Origin: Methylocystis sp. L43 | GTDB taxonomy: Bacteria > Pseudomonadota > Alphaproteobacteria > Rhizobiales > Beijerinckiaceae | Assembly (NCBI RefSeq): GCF_015709525.1 | Contig: NZ_JADNRA010000014.1 | Span: forward strand, 1-64,000 | Direction: 5' to 3' | DNA length: 64,000 nt | Part shown: piece after piece, positions 8,289-14,950 of the stretch | How positions within the stretch are numbered: the stretch's first letter is position 1 | How the letters are laid out: each line of letters begins with the position of its first letter | The notes under the pieces: model-generated | Database searches by the model: none | Told to the model about the DNA's origin: nothing | Seen by the model: only the letters and a program-made list of their open reading frames with translations | Position numbers and translations under genes: made by a program

Positions 8289-11168
8289 ATGACGCTTATC
8301 AAAGAAATCGATTACGGCACGCCCGAATCGCCGTCCGTAAAATCGGTCACGCTGACCATTGACGGGAAGAGCGTCACCGTGCCCGAGGGCACGTCGATCA
8401 TGCGCGCGGCGATGGAGGTCGGCACGGAGATCCCGAAGCTCTGCGCCACCGACAGCATCAAGGCGTTCGGCTCCTGCCGGCTCTGCGTCATCGAGGTCGA
8501 GGGCCGCAACGGCACGCCGGCCTCCTGCACGACGCCGGTTGCGCCCGGCATTTCCGTCAAGACGCAGACCCCGCGCCTCGCCGCGATCCGCCGCGGCGTG
8601 ATGGAGCTTTATATTTCCGACCACCCGCTCGATTGTCTGACCTGCGCGGCCAATGGCGACTGCGAACTTCAGGACATGGCGGGCGCGGTGGGCCTGCGCG
8701 ACGTCCGCTACGGCTATGACGGCGCCAATCACGTCTTCGCCCGCAACAGTGGCGAAGTGAATTTCGACTGGAAGCCGAAGGACGAGTCGAATCCCTATTT
8801 CAGCTATGATCCGTCCAAGTGCATCGTCTGTAACCGTTGCGTGCGCGCCTGCGAGGAAGTGCAGGGCACCTTCGCGCTGACGATATCGGGCCGCGGTTTC
8901 GAATCGCGCGTTTCCGCCGGCATGGACGAAGCCTTCATGGAGTCGGAATGCGTGTCCTGCGGCGCCTGCGTTCAGGCCTGTCCGACCGCGACTCTGATCG
9001 AGAAGTCGGTCGTGGCCGTCGGCCAGCCCGAGCATTCCGAGGTCACCACCTGCGCCTATTGCGGCGTCGGCTGCACCTTCAAGGCTGAGATGCGCGGCGA
9101 GGAAGTCGTCCGCATGGTTCCCTGGAAGGACGGCAAGGCCAACCATGGCCATAGCTGCGTCAAGGGCCGCTTCGCCTACGGCTACGCCCATCACGGCGAC
9201 CGAGTTCTTGATCCGATGATCCGCGAGTCGATCGACCAGCCCTGGCGCGTCGTCTCGTGGGACGAAGCGGTCGGCTTCGCCGCCGACCGGCTGAAAGAGG
9301 CGCAGGAGAAATACGGCAAGAACGCCGTCGGCGTGATCACCTCGTCGCGCTGCACGAATGAGGAGAGCTACCTCGTTCAGAAGCTCGCGCGTCAAGGCTT
9401 CCTCAACAACAACACCGACACCTGCGCGCGCGTCTGCCATTCGCCGACAGGCTACGGCCTGGCGCAGGCCTTCGGCACCTCCGCCGGCACGCAGGATTTC
9501 GATTCGGTCGACGACGCCGACGTCATTCTGGTCATCGGCGCCAATCCGACCGACGCGCATCCGGTGTTCGGTTCGCGCATGAAGAAGCGCCTGCGCGAGG
9601 GCGCCAAGCTGATCGTCATCGATCCGCGCCGCATCGACCTCGTGCGCTCGCCTCATGTCGAGGCCGACTATCACCTGCCGCTGAAGCCGGGCACGAATGT
9701 CGCGATGGTCACGGCGCTGGCGCATGTGATCGTGAAGGAAAACCTCGTCAATCTCGACTTCGTCAAAGCGCGCTGCGACTGGGACGAATATCAGGACTGG
9801 GCCGCCTTCGTCGCCGACGACCGCTACAGCCCCGAGGCGCTTGAAAGCGTGCTGGGCGTGCCGGCCGCCGACATTCGCGGCGCTGCGCGTCTCTACGCCA
9901 CCGGCGGCAATGGGGCGATCTACTACGGCCTCGGCGTGACGGAGCATAGCCAAGGCTCCACCACCGTCATGGGCATCGCCAATCTCGCCATGGCGACCGG
10001 CAATCTCGGCCGTCGCGGCGTCGGCGTGAATCCGCTGCGCGGTCAGAACAATGTGCAGGGCTCCTGCGACATGGGCTCGTTCCCGCACGAGCTGCCGGGC
10101 TATCGCCACATCTCCAACGATGCGGCGCGCCAGGCGTTCGAGAAGGATTGGGGCGTTTCGCTCGACCCGGAGCCGGGTCTGCGCATCCCCAACATGTTTG
10201 ACGCGGCGATCGAAGGCACGTTCAAGGGCCTTTATGTTCAGGGCGAGGACATTCTGCAGTCCGACCCCGACACGCGCCATGTGTCGCGCGCGCTGGCGAA
10301 TATGGACATCGTCATCGTGCAGGATCTCTTCCTGGTCGAGACGGCGAACTACGCGCATGTCTTCCTGCCGGGCGCGACCTTCCTCGAGAAGGACGGCACC
10401 TTCACCAACGCCGAGCGCCGCATCCAGCGCGTTACCAAGGTGATGTCGCCGAAGAATGGCTATGCCGACTGGGAAGTCACCCAGCTGCTCGCCAACAAGC
10501 TGGGACTGAATTGGAACTACGCCGACGCCAGCGAGATCATGGACGAGATTGCGCGGCTGACGCCGTCCTTTGCCGGTGTTTCGTTCGAGCGTCTCGCGGA
10601 GGTCGGCTCCGTGCAGTGGCCGTGCAACGATCAGTCGCCGGAAGGCATGCCGATCATGCACACCGAAAGCTTCGCGCGCGGCAAAGGCAAATTCGTCATC
10701 ACCGAATACGTGCCGACCGAGGAGAAGGTGGGGCCGCGGTTCCCGTTGCTGCTCACCACCGGCCGCATCCTGTCGCAGTATAATGTCGGCGCGCAGACGC
10801 GACGCACCGAGAACAGCCAGTGGCATCCTGAGGACGTCCTCGAGATCCACCCGCATGACGCAGAAGATCGCGGCGTGCGCGAGGGCGACTGGGTGAAGGT
10901 GGCGAGCCGCGCCGGCGAGACGACGCTGCGCGCCAAGATCACGGATCGCGTGGCGCCGGGCGTCGTCTATACGACGTTCCATCATCCGAACACCCAGGCC
11001 AATGTGGTCACGACCGACAATTCCGACTGGGCCACCAATTGTCCCGAATACAAGGTCACGGCGGTTCAGGTCTCGACCACCAATGGACCGACCGAGTGGC
11101 AGCATCAATATCGCGAGCTGACGGAGCAGAGCCGTCGCATCGCGAGCACGATCGACGCGGCGGAATGA
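8289..11168 (+). CDS. fdsA: NAD-dependent formate dehydrogenase, alpha (catalytic) subunit
   Basis: 959-residue molybdopterin oxidoreductase that oxidises formate to CO2. In order: [2Fe-2S] ferredoxin domain (CRLCVIEVEG), His-Cys cluster region (DHPLDCLTC), two ferredoxin-type [4Fe-4S] motifs (CIVCNRCVRAC, CVSCGACVQAC), a [4Fe-4S] motif at CAYCGVGCTF, then the bis-MGD domain. The catalytic Cys is in CARVCHSPTGYG. The ATG at 8289 follows TGAGG; a longer frame into fdsB is not needed. The downstream fdhD overlaps by four bases. In a methylotroph this enzyme completes C1 oxidation and yields NADH. Confidence 0.95.
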   Translation: MTLIKEIDYGTPESPSVKSVTLTIDGKSVTVPEGTSIMRAAMEVGTEIPKLCATDSIKAFGSCRLCVIEVEGRNGTPASCTTPVAPGISVKTQTPRLAAIRRGVMELYISDHPLDCLTCAANGDCELQDMAGAVGLRDVRYGYDGANHVFARNSGEVNFDWKPKDESNPYFSYDPSKCIVCNRCVRACEEVQGTFALTISGRGFESRVSAGMDEAFMESECVSCGACVQACPTATLIEKSVVAVGQPEHSEVTTCAYCGVGCTFKAEMRGEEVVRMVPWKDGKANHGHSCVKGRFAYGYAHHGDRVLDPMIRESIDQPWRVVSWDEAVGFAADRLKEAQEKYGKNAVGVITSSRCTNEESYLVQKLARQGFLNNNTDTCARVCHSPTGYGLAQAFGTSAGTQDFDSVDDADVILVIGANPTDAHPVFGSRMKKRLREGAKLIVIDPRRIDLVRSPHVEADYHLPLKPGTNVAMVTALAHVIVKENLVNLDFVKARCDWDEYQDWAAFVADDRYSPEALESVLGVPAADIRGAARLYATGGNGAIYYGLGVTEHSQGSTTVMGIANLAMATGNLGRRGVGVNPLRGQNNVQGSCDMGSFPHELPGYRHISNDAARQAFEKDWGVSLDPEPGLRIPNMFDAAIEGTFKGLYVQGEDILQSDPDTRHVSRALANMDIVIVQDLFLVETANYAHVFLPGATFLEKDGTFTNAERRIQRVTKVMSPKNGYADWEVTQLLANKLGLNWNYADASEIMDEIARLTPSFAGVSFERLAEVGSVQWPCNDQSPEGMPIMHTESFARGKGKFVITEYVPTEEKVGPRFPLLLTTGRILSQYNVGAQTRRTENSQWHPEDVLEIHPHDAEDRGVREGDWVKVASRAGETTLRAKITDRVAPGVVYTTFHHPNTQANVVTTDNSDWATNCPEYKVTAVQVSTTNGPTEWQHQYRELTEQSRRIASTIDAAE

Positions 11169-11992
11169 CGGAGAGGCCGCCGCCGACATTACGGGTGGAA
11201 TGCCTGGCGCGCCGTCACGATGTGACGGCGCGTTCTTCTCGCGTGATCCCCGAAGAGACGCCGGTCGCCTTCACCTATGGCGGCTCCACGCATGCGGTGA
11301 TGATGGCGACGCCGGCGGATCTCGAAGATTTCGCGATCGGCTTCGCGCTGACAGAGGGGCTGATCGATTCGCCGGAGCAGGCGGGGGACGTCGAGATCGT
11401 CGTCTCCGACGCGGGCATTGAACTGCGCGCCTGGCTCAAGGGCGGTCGGCAGGAAGCCTATGTCGAGCGGCGCCGGTCGATGGCGGGGCCGACGGGCTGC
11501 GGTCTTTGCGGCATTGAGAGTCTCGAGGCGGCGACGCGCATTCCGCCGACGCTCGACAATGCGCTGTCGGTGCGCGCCGACGCCTTGATCGAGGCGATGG
11601 AGCGTCTGCCCGCCGCTCAGAAATATAATCAGGAGACACGCGCCATCCACGCCGCGGCCTTCTGGAATCCCGTCTCAGGCGCGCTGATCGCGCGTGAGGA
11701 CGTCGGCCGCCATAACGCTCTCGACAAGCTCGCCGGCGCGCTGACGCGGCAAGCCATCGCCGCGGGGCAAGGCGTGGTGCTGATGACGAGCCGCGTTTCC
11801 GTCGAACTCGTGCAGAAGGCCGCGCGCATGGGCGCGCCGATCATCGCCGCTGTCTCGGCGCCAACCGCGCTCGCGGTGCGCAACGCGCAACACTGCGGCA
11901 TGACTCTCGTCGCCGTCATGCGCGGCCGGGACTTCGAAGTCTTCACCCATCCAGGACGCATCCTCGAACAGGTTTCCGCACATGTCGCATGA
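11165..11992 (+). CDS. fdhD: Formate dehydrogenase accessory sulfurtransferase FdhD (FdsC)
   Basis: 275 residues. FdhD proteins transfer sulfur from a cysteine desulfurase to the molybdenum cofactor and are required for active formate dehydrogenase. The conserved CxxC loop is present in GPTGCGLCGIESL, with the family motifs FAIGFALTEGLI and ALIAREDVGRHNALDKL. Its ATG overlaps the fdsA stop (ATGA) and its end overlaps the fdsD start by 11 bases. This is the fdsGBACD order known from other bacteria, with fdsC equal to fdhD. Confidence 0.94.
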   Translation: MTERPPPTLRVECLARRHDVTARSSRVIPEETPVAFTYGGSTHAVMMATPADLEDFAIGFALTEGLIDSPEQAGDVEIVVSDAGIELRAWLKGGRQEAYVERRRSMAGPTGCGLCGIESLEAATRIPPTLDNALSVRADALIEAMERLPAAQKYNQETRAIHAAAFWNPVSGALIAREDVGRHNALDKLAGALTRQAIAAGQGVVLMTSRVSVELVQKAARMGAPIIAAVSAPTALAVRNAQHCGMTLVAVMRGRDFEVFTHPGRILEQVSAHVA

Positions 11993-12254
11993 TTCGGTCG
12001 ATAAGCTCGTCAGAATGGCTAACCAGATCGGCACGTTCTTCGTGGCTCAGAAGCATCCCGAAGGCGTCGCGAGCATGACGGATCACTTGAGGAAGTTCTG
12101 GGACCCGCGGATGCGGAACGCCATCCTCACGCATGTCGATCACGGCGGCGCCGGCCTCGATCCGATCGCGATGGAGGCGGTGAAGCGCCTCAAAAATGCA
12201 GCGGGCGCCGCTGCTTCGGAATTGCGTCCCGGCGAAGGCGGTTCCGACGGCTGA
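11982..12254 (+). CDS. fdsD: Formate dehydrogenase, delta subunit
   Basis: 90-residue small protein ending the fds operon. KLVRMANQIGTFF, FWDPRMRNAI and GLDPIAMEAV match the FdsD family, a non-cofactor subunit needed for assembly or stability of soluble NAD-dependent formate dehydrogenases. It overlaps the end of fdhD. No T-rich terminator hairpin is visible in the 115 bases that follow. Confidence 0.9.
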   Translation: MSHDSVDKLVRMANQIGTFFVAQKHPEGVASMTDHLRKFWDPRMRNAILTHVDHGGAGLDPIAMEAVKRLKNAAGAAASELRPGEGGSDG

Positions 12255-12369
12255 CGAACGCTCGATTGTTCGCACTCTCCATGTCGCAAAACATTGGACG
12301 TCGGCGCGTTCGTCGCCTAGGTCTGAGACCTTGGCGCAGCCGCGCCATCATTCTTACTCCGACTGAGCG

Positions 12370-12885
12370 ATGAACGACCAGACATGTCCCTGCCGCGCGA
12401 TGGACGCGCAACAGCTTTCCTATGCGGCCTGCTGCGCCCGTTACATCGAAGAGAAACAGCCGGCGCCAAGCGCTGAAGCGCTCATGCGCTCGCGTTACAC
12501 CGCCTTTGCATTGGGTGACATCGACTACCTTGTCGACTCCCTGGCGCCAGAGTCGCGTTACGATTTCGATCGCAAGGCCATCACGCATTGGTCGCGCAGC
12601 TCGCAATGGCTTGGGCTTGAGATCCTGTCGACGGAACAGGGGCTGCAGGGCGATGAAACCGGCTTCGTCGAATTCGTCGCGCATTTCTCCAGCGAAGGCG
12701 AACGCTATGCGCATCGGGAGCGATCGCTGTTTCGACATGACGCGCAGGATGGCCGCTGGTATTTCCTCGAAGAGGCCAATCGCAAGAGCGCGCCCGTCGT
12801 GAAGGGCAAGCAGGCGGGCCGTAACGATCCATGTCCCTGCGGCTCCGGCAAGAAATTCAAGAAGTGCTGCGGCGTCGCCGCCTGA
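12370..12885 (+). CDS. YchJ family protein with SEC-C zinc motif (UPF0225)
   Basis: 171 residues. The N-terminus carries the YchJ cysteine cluster (CPC...YAACCARYI) and [15 protein letters not shown]. The central part is an NTF2-like domain. The C-terminus is a SEC-C motif ([16 protein letters not shown]) that binds zinc in SecA and other proteins. The cellular function is not established. It stands alone between the fds operon and the stress island. Confidence 0.88.
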   Translation: MNDQTCPCRAMDAQQLSYAACCARYIEEKQPAPSAEALMRSRYTAFALGDIDYLVDSLAPESRYDFDRKAITHWSRSSQWLGLEILSTEQGLQGDETGFVEFVAHFSSEGERYAHRERSLFRHDAQDGRWYFLEEANRKSAPVVKGKQAGRNDPCPCGSGKKFKKCCGVAA

Positions 12886-12931
12886 GCGGCAATTTCGCCC
12901 TACGATTGCGATTCCCTTCCGCCAGAATCCC

Positions 12932-12956
12932 GGAACAAAGCGGTTCCGCCCGCGTT
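12932..12956 (+). promoter_or_regulatory. Sigma-EcfG promoter of csbD
   Basis: Exact GGAAC (12932-12936), 16-base spacer, CGTT (12953-12956), the alphaproteobacterial general-stress consensus, ending 38 bases before the csbD start. Confidence 0.8.
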
Positions 12957-12994
12957 GCCTCGGCGTGGAACTCCTTAACCTTGGGGAAACGGCG

Positions 12995-13198
12995 ATGGAC
13001 TGGAATCGTGTCGAAGGCAACTGGAAGCAGTTCAAGGGCAAGGTAAGAGAGAAGTGGGCGGAGCTCACCGACGACGATCTCGCGCGCATGGACGGCAAGC
13101 GCGAACAGTTTGAGGGCGTTCTCCAAGAACGCTACGGGGAAGGGCGGGACCGCATTCGCGAAGAAGTTGACACTTGGCTGAAGACTCTAAACTCGTGA
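12995..13198 (+). CDS. CsbD family stress protein
   Basis: 67 residues, MDWNRVEGNWKQFKGKVREK followed by a hydrophilic helical tail (LTDDDLARMDGKREQFEG), the CsbD signature. CsbD proteins are abundant small general-stress proteins of unknown mechanism. The ATG at 12995 is preceded by GGGGAAA; ten upstream codons in frame lack a better site. An exact sigma-EcfG promoter lies upstream and a strong terminator downstream, so this is a single-gene stress unit. Confidence 0.92.
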   Translation: MDWNRVEGNWKQFKGKVREKWAELTDDDLARMDGKREQFEGVLQERYGEGRDRIREEVDTWLKTLNS

Positions 13199-13252
13199 AT
13201 TTTTGCGCATCGCGGGCTTAGCATGACTCCCGTTCCTGGCGCTTCTCGATCG

Positions 13253-13280
13253 GCCCGAACCTCAGGTTCGGGCTTTTTTT
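13253..13280 (+). terminator. Rho-independent terminator after csbD
   Basis: Perfect 9-bp stem GCCCGAACC / GGTTCGGGC (13253-13261, 13265-13273) with TCA loop, followed by seven T's. Confidence 0.9.
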
Positions 13281-13337
13281 ATCGGGCGCCCACTTCGCTG
13301 GCGAAGAGAGGTGAGAACCGAGCTTTGCCGACATCTT

Positions 13338-13362
13338 GGAACATTCTTAAAAAGGGAGAGTT
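13338..13362 (+). promoter_or_regulatory. Sigma-EcfG-like promoter of the 57-aa protein gene
   Basis: GGAAC (13338-13342), 16-base spacer, AGTT (13359-13362), ending 36 bases before the ATG at 13399. One base differs from the CGTT -10 consensus. The same AGTT variant recurs before three minus-strand genes at 19.3-21 kb. Confidence 0.6.
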
Positions 13363-13398
13363 GTTTTCATACCCGTCTCCGTTGAAAGGAGAGCCGAA

Positions 13399-13572
13399 AT
13401 GAGTTCGAAGCCGAAACTTGGAGTGGACTGGAGACAGTTTATTCTCGAAGCATCCGGCGTCGTCGCCAGAATGCTCTTTCTGAAGCAAGACGAAGCGCCG
13501 CGCCGTCGTCGCATTTATGTTCGCGAACCGCGACAAGCGGAGATCGAGCAGTGGCTGCGCAACCGAAAATGA
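13399..13572 (+). CDS. Small basic protein of unknown function, stress-regulated
   Basis: 57 residues, MSSKPKLGVDWRQFILEASG then a hydrophobic-to-basic stretch (VVARMLFLK, RRRRIY) and a C-terminal EIEQWLRN. I recognise no family. Support for a real gene: AGGAG seven bases before the ATG, a sigma-EcfG-like promoter upstream, and a perfect 12-bp-stem terminator 22 bases after the stop. A single strongly hydrophobic membrane segment is absent. Like its neighbours it is probably induced by general stress. Confidence 0.7.
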   Translation: MSSKPKLGVDWRQFILEASGVVARMLFLKQDEAPRRRRIYVREPRQAEIEQWLRNRK

Positions 13573-13594
13573 TTCCCTTGACAACAGAACCTTG

Positions 13595-13630
13595 ATGATT
13601 GCCTGTTGAACGACAGGCAATCATTTTTTT
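13595..13630 (+). terminator. Rho-independent terminator after the 57-aa gene
   Basis: Perfect 12-bp stem ATGATTGCCTGT / ACAGGCAATCAT (13595-13606, 13613-13624), six-base loop, ending in a run of seven T's. Confidence 0.9.
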
Positions 13631-13723
13631 GTCTATGTGTTTCTGACCATTTCAGCGCGGCTCGGTGGCCCTCGCCGACCTCTTCAACTGGCTTCCGCGG
13701 AGTGAAACATCCCCTGCAGCAGC

Positions 13724-13927
13724 CTATTTGGCGACATGACTGGAAAGCCGCGCGAGTAAGTCGAGAACCTTATCCGGCATAGGGTCCGAGATGCTCGTCT
13801 CGTACATATGGCGCAGTTCGGACGTCAGTTGCCCATCGATTCCCAGGAATGATAGCTGAAGGCTCGCGTTATGTCGCTGTTCTCTGAGCGCCCCCCGCCT
13901 GGTTTGCTTTTCAGCCTTCTTATTCAT
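13724..13927 (-). CDS. NepR-like anti-sigma factor (orphan paralogue)
   Basis: 67 residues. The C-terminal half SELRHMYETSISDPMPDKVL plus DLLARL matches the NepR core LR-x2-Y-x6-P-x-P-x4-DLL. NepR proteins sequester sigma-EcfG until phosphorylated PhyR removes them. I chose the ATG at 13927 (AAGGG nine bases upstream). A longer frame reaches 14002 or 14014, but the sigma-EcfG -10 element lies at 14013-14016, so those starts would be leaderless or upstream of transcription. No phyR or ecfG gene is adjacent, so this would be a second NepR. The N-terminus is basic. Confidence 0.72.
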   Translation of the reverse strand: MNKKAEKQTRRGALREQRHNASLQLSFLGIDGQLTSELRHMYETSISDPMPDKVLDLLARLSSHVAK

Positions 13928-14012
13928 GTCGAAGAGCCCTTGGGCGGCGCTCTGGATATCGGAGCCGTCGACTCCAATGAATACGGGCAGGTGAAGGGTC
14001 ATGATTGAATTC

Positions 14013-14037
14013 AACGATATTCAAGGGTCAAAGTTCC
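14013..14037 (-). promoter_or_regulatory. Sigma-EcfG promoter of the nepR-like gene
   Basis: Read on the minus strand: GGAAC (14037-14033), 16-base spacer, CGTT (14016-14013), an exact consensus match. It points to feedback control of the anti-sigma factor by its own sigma factor. Confidence 0.78.
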
Positions 14038-14084
14038 CGGAGGCGCGCTAACCGTCTTTTTGTCGCGGCGATGAGGGCGCAAGC

Positions 14085-14109
14085 GGAACGATGCATTCGA
14101 CGGCGCGTT
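14085..14109 (+). promoter_or_regulatory. Sigma-EcfG promoter of ku1
   Basis: GGAAC (14085-14089), 16-base spacer, CGTT (14106-14109), exact match, ending 34 bases before the Ku start at 14144. Confidence 0.8.
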
Positions 14110-14143
14110 ATTGGAGAGTTCCCGGACCTCGGAGAGGTTTAGA

Positions 14144-14950
14144 ATGGCGCCGCGGTCATTCTGGAAAGGCTATTTGAAGCTTTCGCTTGTGACGTGTCCG
14201 GTCGCGATGACGCCGGCCACGACCGAAGGCGAAAAAGTTCGCTTCCATATTCTGAATCGAAACACCGGCAATCGGGTCGTCAGCCAATATGTCGACGCGG
14301 TCTCTGGCGCGCCGATTGGCGAAGACGATGCGGCGAAAGGTTATCCGCGCAGCGAAGACGATTACGTGCTGCTTGAAGATGAAGAGCTCGACGCCTTGAG
14401 CCTCGAAAGCACGCGAACGATCGATATCGAGACTTTTGCTCCGGCCGCGAGCGTCGACTGGATCTGGTTCGATAAGCCCCACTATCTTGCGCCCGACGAT
14501 CCGATCGGCGTCGAGGCCTTCTCCGTGATTCGTGACGCGATGAAGGCGACGGGCACAGTCGGCCTATCGCGGCTGGTGATGTATCGTCGCGAGCGCGCCG
14601 TGATGGTCGAGCCGCGCGACAAGGGGCTTGTGCTCTGGACATTGCGCTTCGCCGACGAGGTGCGTGATCCGAAGGACTACCTCGACAAGATCGGCGCCGA
14701 ACCGCCGAACGCGAAAGCTCTCAACCTGATTTCCAAATTAATTGAGGAGCGCAAGAGTCACTGGGACCCGGCGAAGATTCATGATCCCGTGCAAGCGCAG
14801 TTGCTGGACATCATTTCAGGAAAGAAGAAGGCGCACAAACCCGCTCACGGCAAAAAGCAGGCGCCGGCGGCGCCGGGCAACGTCGTCAATATTATGGACG
14901 CGCTCCGCAAGAGCATCGATGCGGAAAAGCGCGGCGCCAAAGGTCGCTAA
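14144..14950 (+). CDS. ku: Non-homologous end-joining Ku protein (paralogue 1)
   Basis: 268-residue bacterial Ku: MAPRSFWKGYLKLSLVTCPV is the hallmark start, followed by the Ku core (VRFHILNRNTGN, GYPRSEDDYVLLEDEEL, IDIETFAPAASVDWIWFDKP) and a short basic C-terminal extension. Ku homodimers bind DNA ends and recruit LigD. GGAGAGG precedes the ATG at 14144. The gene has its own exact sigma-EcfG promoter and converges on ligD, overlapping its end by four bases. A second ku lies on the opposite strand beyond ligD. Confidence 0.95.
   Translation: MAPRSFWKGYLKLSLVTCPVAMTPATTEGEKVRFHILNRNTGNRVVSQYVDAVSGAPIGEDDAAKGYPRSEDDYVLLEDEELDALSLESTRTIDIETFAPAASVDWIWFDKPHYLAPDDPIGVEAFSVIRDAMKATGTVGLSRLVMYRRERAVMVEPRDKGLVLWTLRFADEVRDPKDYLDKIGAEPPNAKALNLISKLIEERKSHWDPAKIHDPVQAQLLDIISGKKKAHKPAHGKKQAPAAPGNVVNIMDALRKSIDAEKRGAKGR

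Noticed and set aside
6656-8302. A 548-codon minus-strand frame opposite fdsB
   Set aside because: Same shadow effect; no domain, no ribosome-binding site, and it covers a certain gene.
8145-11189. A 1014-codon open frame on the minus strand opposite fdsA
   Set aside because: It is the mirror frame of a high-GC gene with strong third-position bias; the translation is Arg/Asp/Ala/His-rich without any domain, and fdsA on the other strand has every expected motif.
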